A program made the position numbers and the translations under genes. This document shows, piece by piece, positions 61,159 to 64,000 of a DNA stretch of 64,000 bases. Under the pieces are notes generated by a model. It was not told the DNA's origin and ran no database searches. It worked only from the letters and a program-made list of their open reading frames with translations. The first letter of the stretch is position 1. Every line of letters starts with the position of its first letter. Source of the DNA: Streptomyces roseicoloratus (GTDB lineage: Bacteria > Actinomycetota > Actinomycetes > Streptomycetales > Streptomycetaceae); the NCBI RefSeq assembly GCF_004117935.1, contig NZ_SDOY01000110.1, positions 1 to 64,000 of the forward strand. Reading direction: 5' to 3'.

Positions 61159-61361
61159 CGAAGGTTCTCCCCTGGGTGGGTCGGTACTCCGCCCACTGTT
61201 ACAGCCAATCGTGATCGTTTGCCCGTTTCGTGGCGATCCTCACAGGGGTGTCGGAGGGGCATAAGGAACCGCGGCCTCCGGCCCCTCACCTCCTCGTATC
61301 GGCCCCCTCACCTCCCCGTGTCCGTCGGGGCCGGTGACCTCGAGGTCACGGTGGTGACGTG

Positions 61362-61986
61362 TCAGGTCCGGGTCGGGGTGACGCAGTGTCCCGGCCCGTC
61401 GGGGAGGCTCCGCGCCCGGTCGTACGGGTCGACGAGGGCCCCCTTGGCCGCCTGGGCCGCCTTCCAGCGCCCCTCGGCGAAGAGCGGGTGGAGGGTTCCG
61501 TCCTTCGGCGTCGAGCAGTCGTGGTTGGCGACCTCGCTCGCGTAGGCGTCAAGGACGAGCTTGCCGTCCCGCGCGTGCTGTCGGAGACGTTGGTCTCGGC
61601 CAGCAGCGTCTTCACGTTCTCCAGGACGGCGGACACGTCCTTCGCGGTGTGCCTCCCGGAGGGCATCGCCGGGGGGAGGTAGATCCCGTCGGCGCCTTCC
61701 GGCCAAGGGGACGCGGGCGAGTTCCGGAACGGCATGCGGACGGAGTACGGCCACTCCGCGGGCCAGATCGGCTCGTCGAGCGTCTGCGGACTGTACGGCT
61801 CATAGGGCGGCCGCTCCCCCGTCACGTCGGCCAGCCAGAAGCCGAACCCGCCGAGGACCAGCACACCGGCACCGGCACCGAGGGCGATCTTGCGGCGCCG
61901 CACCGCCCTGTCGCGCCGCAGCGCCTCTCACGACCCGGATCGTTCGCCTGCGAGCGCAGCCGGGCGACGTAGTCCGTGGCTTCCAC
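61362..61986 (-). pseudogene. Remnant of a membrane-anchored Streptomyces protein, two frameshifts and an internal deletion
   Basis: Reading from GTG 61986: VEATDYVARLRSQANDPGRE, then a frame change near 61927 gives ALRRDRAVRRRKIALG and the membrane helix GAGAGVLVLGGFGFWLA, then ...ENVKTLLAETNVSD; at about 61575 the frame changes again to KLVLDAYASEVANHDCS ... VDPYDRARSLPDG...CVTPTRT, ending at 61362. The family I recall is far longer between these last two parts, so ~100 or more residues are missing. Two shifts plus a deletion make this a decayed gene, not a sequencing slip. Confidence 0.8.
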
Positions 61987-62045
61987 AGGTGTTCCCCTTT
62001 CCCCACCCCCGCTCCGCCGGGCGCGACGGAGCGGAGCGGAGCCTC

Positions 62046-62372
62046 TCACAGGGCCGCGGGGTCCGTCATCGCGGGGCCCTTGAGACGGACGCCCTGGAGG
62101 TGGAGGTCCGCCGGGGCGGCGAACTCGCACCAGACGATCTTGCCGGGGTTCCGCTCCCCCACGCCCCGGCGGTCGGCGAGGGCCTCGACCAGCAGCAGGC
62201 CGCGGCCCGACTCGTCCGAGGGCTCGCGGACGGCGGGGGTGCCGTCGCCGCTGTCGTGGACCTCGACGCGGAGGGGGCCGGGGTGGGCCGGGGAGAACTG
62301 GAGGCGGTAGCCACGGCCGGGCGGGACGCCGTGGCGGAGGGCGTTGGTGGCGAGCTCGCTCACGCACACCAC
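62046..62372 (-). pseudogene. Truncated anti-sigma-like ATP-binding protein (HATPase_c)
   Basis: The frame opens at VVCVSELATNALRHG, which is already the N box of an RsbW/SpoIIAB-like ATPase, and runs through DSGDGTPAV and GRGLLLVEALADRRG to the end (108 residues). The usual first ~50 residues are missing, and no start or promoter remains; the truncated frame abuts the beginning of the next gene fragment on the other strand at about 62371. Confidence 0.75.
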
Positions 62373-62824
62373 AAGCGGGCCTGACCCAGCCCCAGTTGGC
62401 CGCGCAGGCGTGCGTGGCGCTGGAGACCCTCGGCTCGATCGAGCAGGGGCGGCGGGCGCTGCGGCTGGGGCTCGCGGGTGAGCTGGACGCCCTCCTGAGC
62501 ACGGGCGGCGCGCTCGCGGTGGCGGTCGACAAGGCGCCGAAGAAGGAGCGATACCCGGCGTTCGTCCAGGAGTTCATCGAGCTGGAGGCGCAGGCGCTCA
62601 GCATCTGCTCGTACCAGAACGGGGTGGCGCCCGGTCTGCTCCAGACCGCCGAATACGCCCGCGCGGTCTTCGACTGCCTGTATCCGCCGATCACCCCGCA
62701 GGAGGCGGAGGACCGGATGCTGGACCGGCTCGACCGACAGGCGGACTCCAAGCTCGGCGAGACCAGCCCGGTCCTCACCGTCTCCCCCGCCGCGCGGAGC
62801 GCCTTCGTCGGCACAACGACCTGA
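62372..62824 (+). pseudogene. Truncated helix-turn-helix regulator (DUF5753/Scr1 type)
   Basis: The frame begins in mid-HTH (GLTQPQLAAQACVALETLG), continues with IEQGRR, YPAFVQEFIELEAQAL and GLLQTAEYARAVF, which are typical of XRE/DUF5753 proteins in Streptomyces, and stops after ~145 residues, half the usual length. Both ends are missing. Such genes normally lie divergent from an ATP-binding anti-sigma-like gene and are followed by a DUF397 gene; here the shared upstream region and both 5' ends are deleted and no DUF397 gene follows. Confidence 0.78.
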
Positions 62825-62930
62825 GGCCACAGGACACTTGATCGAAAACGGGGTGTCGGGCTCGCCCGTGCGTGCCATCATGCCGTCGACCGCCGGTCAC
62901 CGACCGCGCACGAGACGGAATGCAGAGGCC

Positions 62931-63133
62931 ATGTCCTGCATCTCGTCCCGCCGCGTCCGCCGCGGCCTGCTCGTCCTTGCAGCCTCCCTCGGGCTGCTCT
63001 TCGGCGGTGGGTGAACCTCAACAGCGGCATGTGTCTGGAGATCGCCGACTGGCGCACCGACAACGGGGCCCCGGCCCGCCTGTGGGACTGCCACTACGGC
63101 GCCAACCAGCAGTGGAGCCCCTGGCGGGTCTGA
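62931..63133 (+). pseudogene. Remnant of a secreted ricin-type lectin domain protein
   Basis: ATG 62931 opens a signal peptide (MSCISSRRVRRGLLVLAAS, then LGLLFGGG) that ends at TGA 63012. One base earlier in register, from 63011, the sequence continues as LNSGMCLEIADWRTD, ARLWDCHYGANQQW, i.e. the last repeat of a ricin B-type beta-trefoil, and stops at 63131. The catalytic or other domain between is gone. Confidence 0.75.
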
Positions 63134-63149
63134 CCCCCCTCGTACGGCG

Positions 63150-63184
63150 GCGGCCCCGCACCGGAACTTCCGGTGCGGGGCCGC
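63150..63184. terminator. Terminator downstream of gatB
   Basis: GCGGCCCCGCACCGGAA and its exact complement form a 17-bp hairpin, 21 nt downstream of the gatB stop on the minus strand and just after the lectin remnant. Confidence 0.85.
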
Positions 63185-63204
63185 TCTGTGCCGGGTGGCC
63201 GGGA

Positions 63205-64000
63205 TCAGCCCTCGCTGACGCCCAGCTTCTCCAGGATCAGGTCCTTGACCTTCGCCGCGTCCGCCTGGCCCCGGGTGGCCTTCATGACCGCGCCGACCAG
63301 GGCGCCGACCGCGGCGACCTTGCCGCCGCGGATCTTGTCGGCGACGGCCGCGTTGCCGGCGATGGCCTCGTCGACGGCCGCGCCGAGCGCGCCGTCGTCG
63401 GAGACGACCTTGAGGCCGCGCTTCTCGACCACCTGGTCCGGGGTGCCCTCGCCCGCGAGGACGCCCTCGATGACCTGGCGGGCCAGCTTGTCGTTCAGGT
63501 CGCCGGAGGCGACCAGGGCCGACACGCGGGCGACGTCCGCCGGGGTGATCGGGAGCTCCTCCAGGGAGACGCCCTTCTCGTTGGCGTTACGGGCCAGCTC
63601 GCCCATCCACCACTTGCGGGCCGACGCGGCGTCCGCGCCCGCCTCGGTCGTGGCGACGATGGCGTCGACCGCTCCGGCGTTGAGGATGGCCTGCATCTCC
63701 ACCTCGGAGACGCCCCACTCCTCGCGCAGCCGGTTGCGGCGCACGCGCGGCAGCTCGGGCAGGCCCTTGCGCAGCTCCTCGACCCACTCGCGGGCGGGGG
63801 CCACCGGCACCAGGTCCGGCTCGGGGAAGTAGCGGTAGTCCTCGGCGTTGTCCTTGATGCGGCCGGCGGTGGTGGTGCCGTCGTCCTCGTGGAAGTGCCG
63901 GGTCTCCTGGACGACCTTGCCGCCGGCCTCCAGGATCGCCGCGTGGCGCTGGATCTCGAAGCGCGCCGCCCGCTCGACCGAGCGGAGCGAGTTCACGTTC
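63205..64000 (-). CDS. gatB: Asp-tRNA(Asn)/Glu-tRNA(Gln) amidotransferase subunit B, C-terminal part
   Basis: The frame is open to the right window edge, so the 5' part is missing. The visible ~264 residues begin in the GatB catalytic core ([33 protein letters not shown]) and continue through the helical domain to the YqeY-like C-terminal domain ([23 protein letters not shown]). GatB delivers ammonia to misacylated tRNA within the GatCAB complex. The gatA and gatC genes are expected beyond the edge. Confidence 0.96.
   Translation of the reverse strand, partial: NVNSLRSVERAARFEIQRHAAILEAGGKVVQETRHFHEDDGTTTAGRIKDNAEDYRYFPEPDLVPVAPAREWVEELRKGLPELPRVRRNRLREEWGVSEVEMQAILNAGAVDAIVATTEAGADAASARKWWMGELARNANEKGVSLEELPITPADVARVSALVASGDLNDKLARQVIEGVLAGEGTPDQVVEKRGLKVVSDDGALGAAVDEAIAGNAAVADKIRGGKVAAVGALVGAVMKATRGQADAAKVKDLILEKLGVSEG

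Overview
The window is very GC-rich, with strong G/C at third codon positions, frequent GTG starts, GGAGG-type ribosome binding sites and Streptomyces-typical families (conservons, DUF742, AccE, DUF6191). It is best read as a chromosomal core segment of a Streptomyces. From memory, and not checked by search, the gene order resembles the S. coelicolor SCO5544 to SCO5501 interval.

Layout. 1-8283: two tandem conservons (CvnA sensor kinase, CvnB roadblock, CvnC DUF742, CvnD GTPase); the first is cut by the window edge. 8408-11265: Ser/Thr kinase plus two overlapping genes of unknown role. 11390-14698: translationally coupled vWA protein, PP2C phosphatase and kinase, i.e. a TerY-P-type triad. 14796-16594: acyl-CoA carboxylase epsilon and beta subunits. 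16771-20758: secreted M15-like protein, YceI protein, serine hydrolase and a second DnaN-type clamp. 20781-25576: TPM-like membrane protein, citramalate synthase behind a candidate isoleucine attenuator, and an MHS transporter. 25598-31449: TetR regulator, agmatine deiminase, UreC and fused UreAB on one strand, with a divergent NCS1 permease. 31587-33970: ilvE and leuB. 34103-38165: small conserved protein, LysR regulator, zinc-less oxidoreductase, an AAC(2')-like acetyltransferase and an alpha/beta hydrolase. 38300-42404: proline catabolism (pruA, PRODH and a divergent PucR regulator). 42430-45586: lipoprotein, proline-rich membrane protein, TetR regulator. 45698-51268: serA and the ilvB-ilvN-ilvC cluster with a leader-peptide attenuator. 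51302-58629: GGDEF/EAL membrane protein, hydroxyacid dehydrogenase, aldo/keto reductase, sugar dehydrogenase lipoprotein and DUF6191 protein. 58909-61158: MMPL transporter. 61362-63133: a run of broken genes. 63205-end: gatB, cut by the window.

How the genes work together. The metabolic core is branched-chain amino acid synthesis (cimA, ilvB, ilvN, ilvC, ilvE, leuB), controlled at least twice by short leader peptides, beside serine synthesis, proline breakdown, nitrogen release from agmatine and urea, and acyl-CoA carboxylation. Signalling is dense: two conservons, a receptor-less kinase, a TerY-P phospho-switch and a c-di-GMP protein.

Most unusual points: long identical tracts between the two conservons and a hairpin at the same place in each; a urease lacking local accessory genes and the usual flap cysteine; a candidate isoleucine attenuator for cimA; a doubled 18-bp operator-like site between urease and permease; an oxidoreductase gene with no stop codon before it runs antisense through an AAC(2')-like gene; a degenerate EAL domain; and a 1.8-kb gene graveyard. 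I found no tRNA, rRNA, CRISPR array, insertion sequence or prophage.
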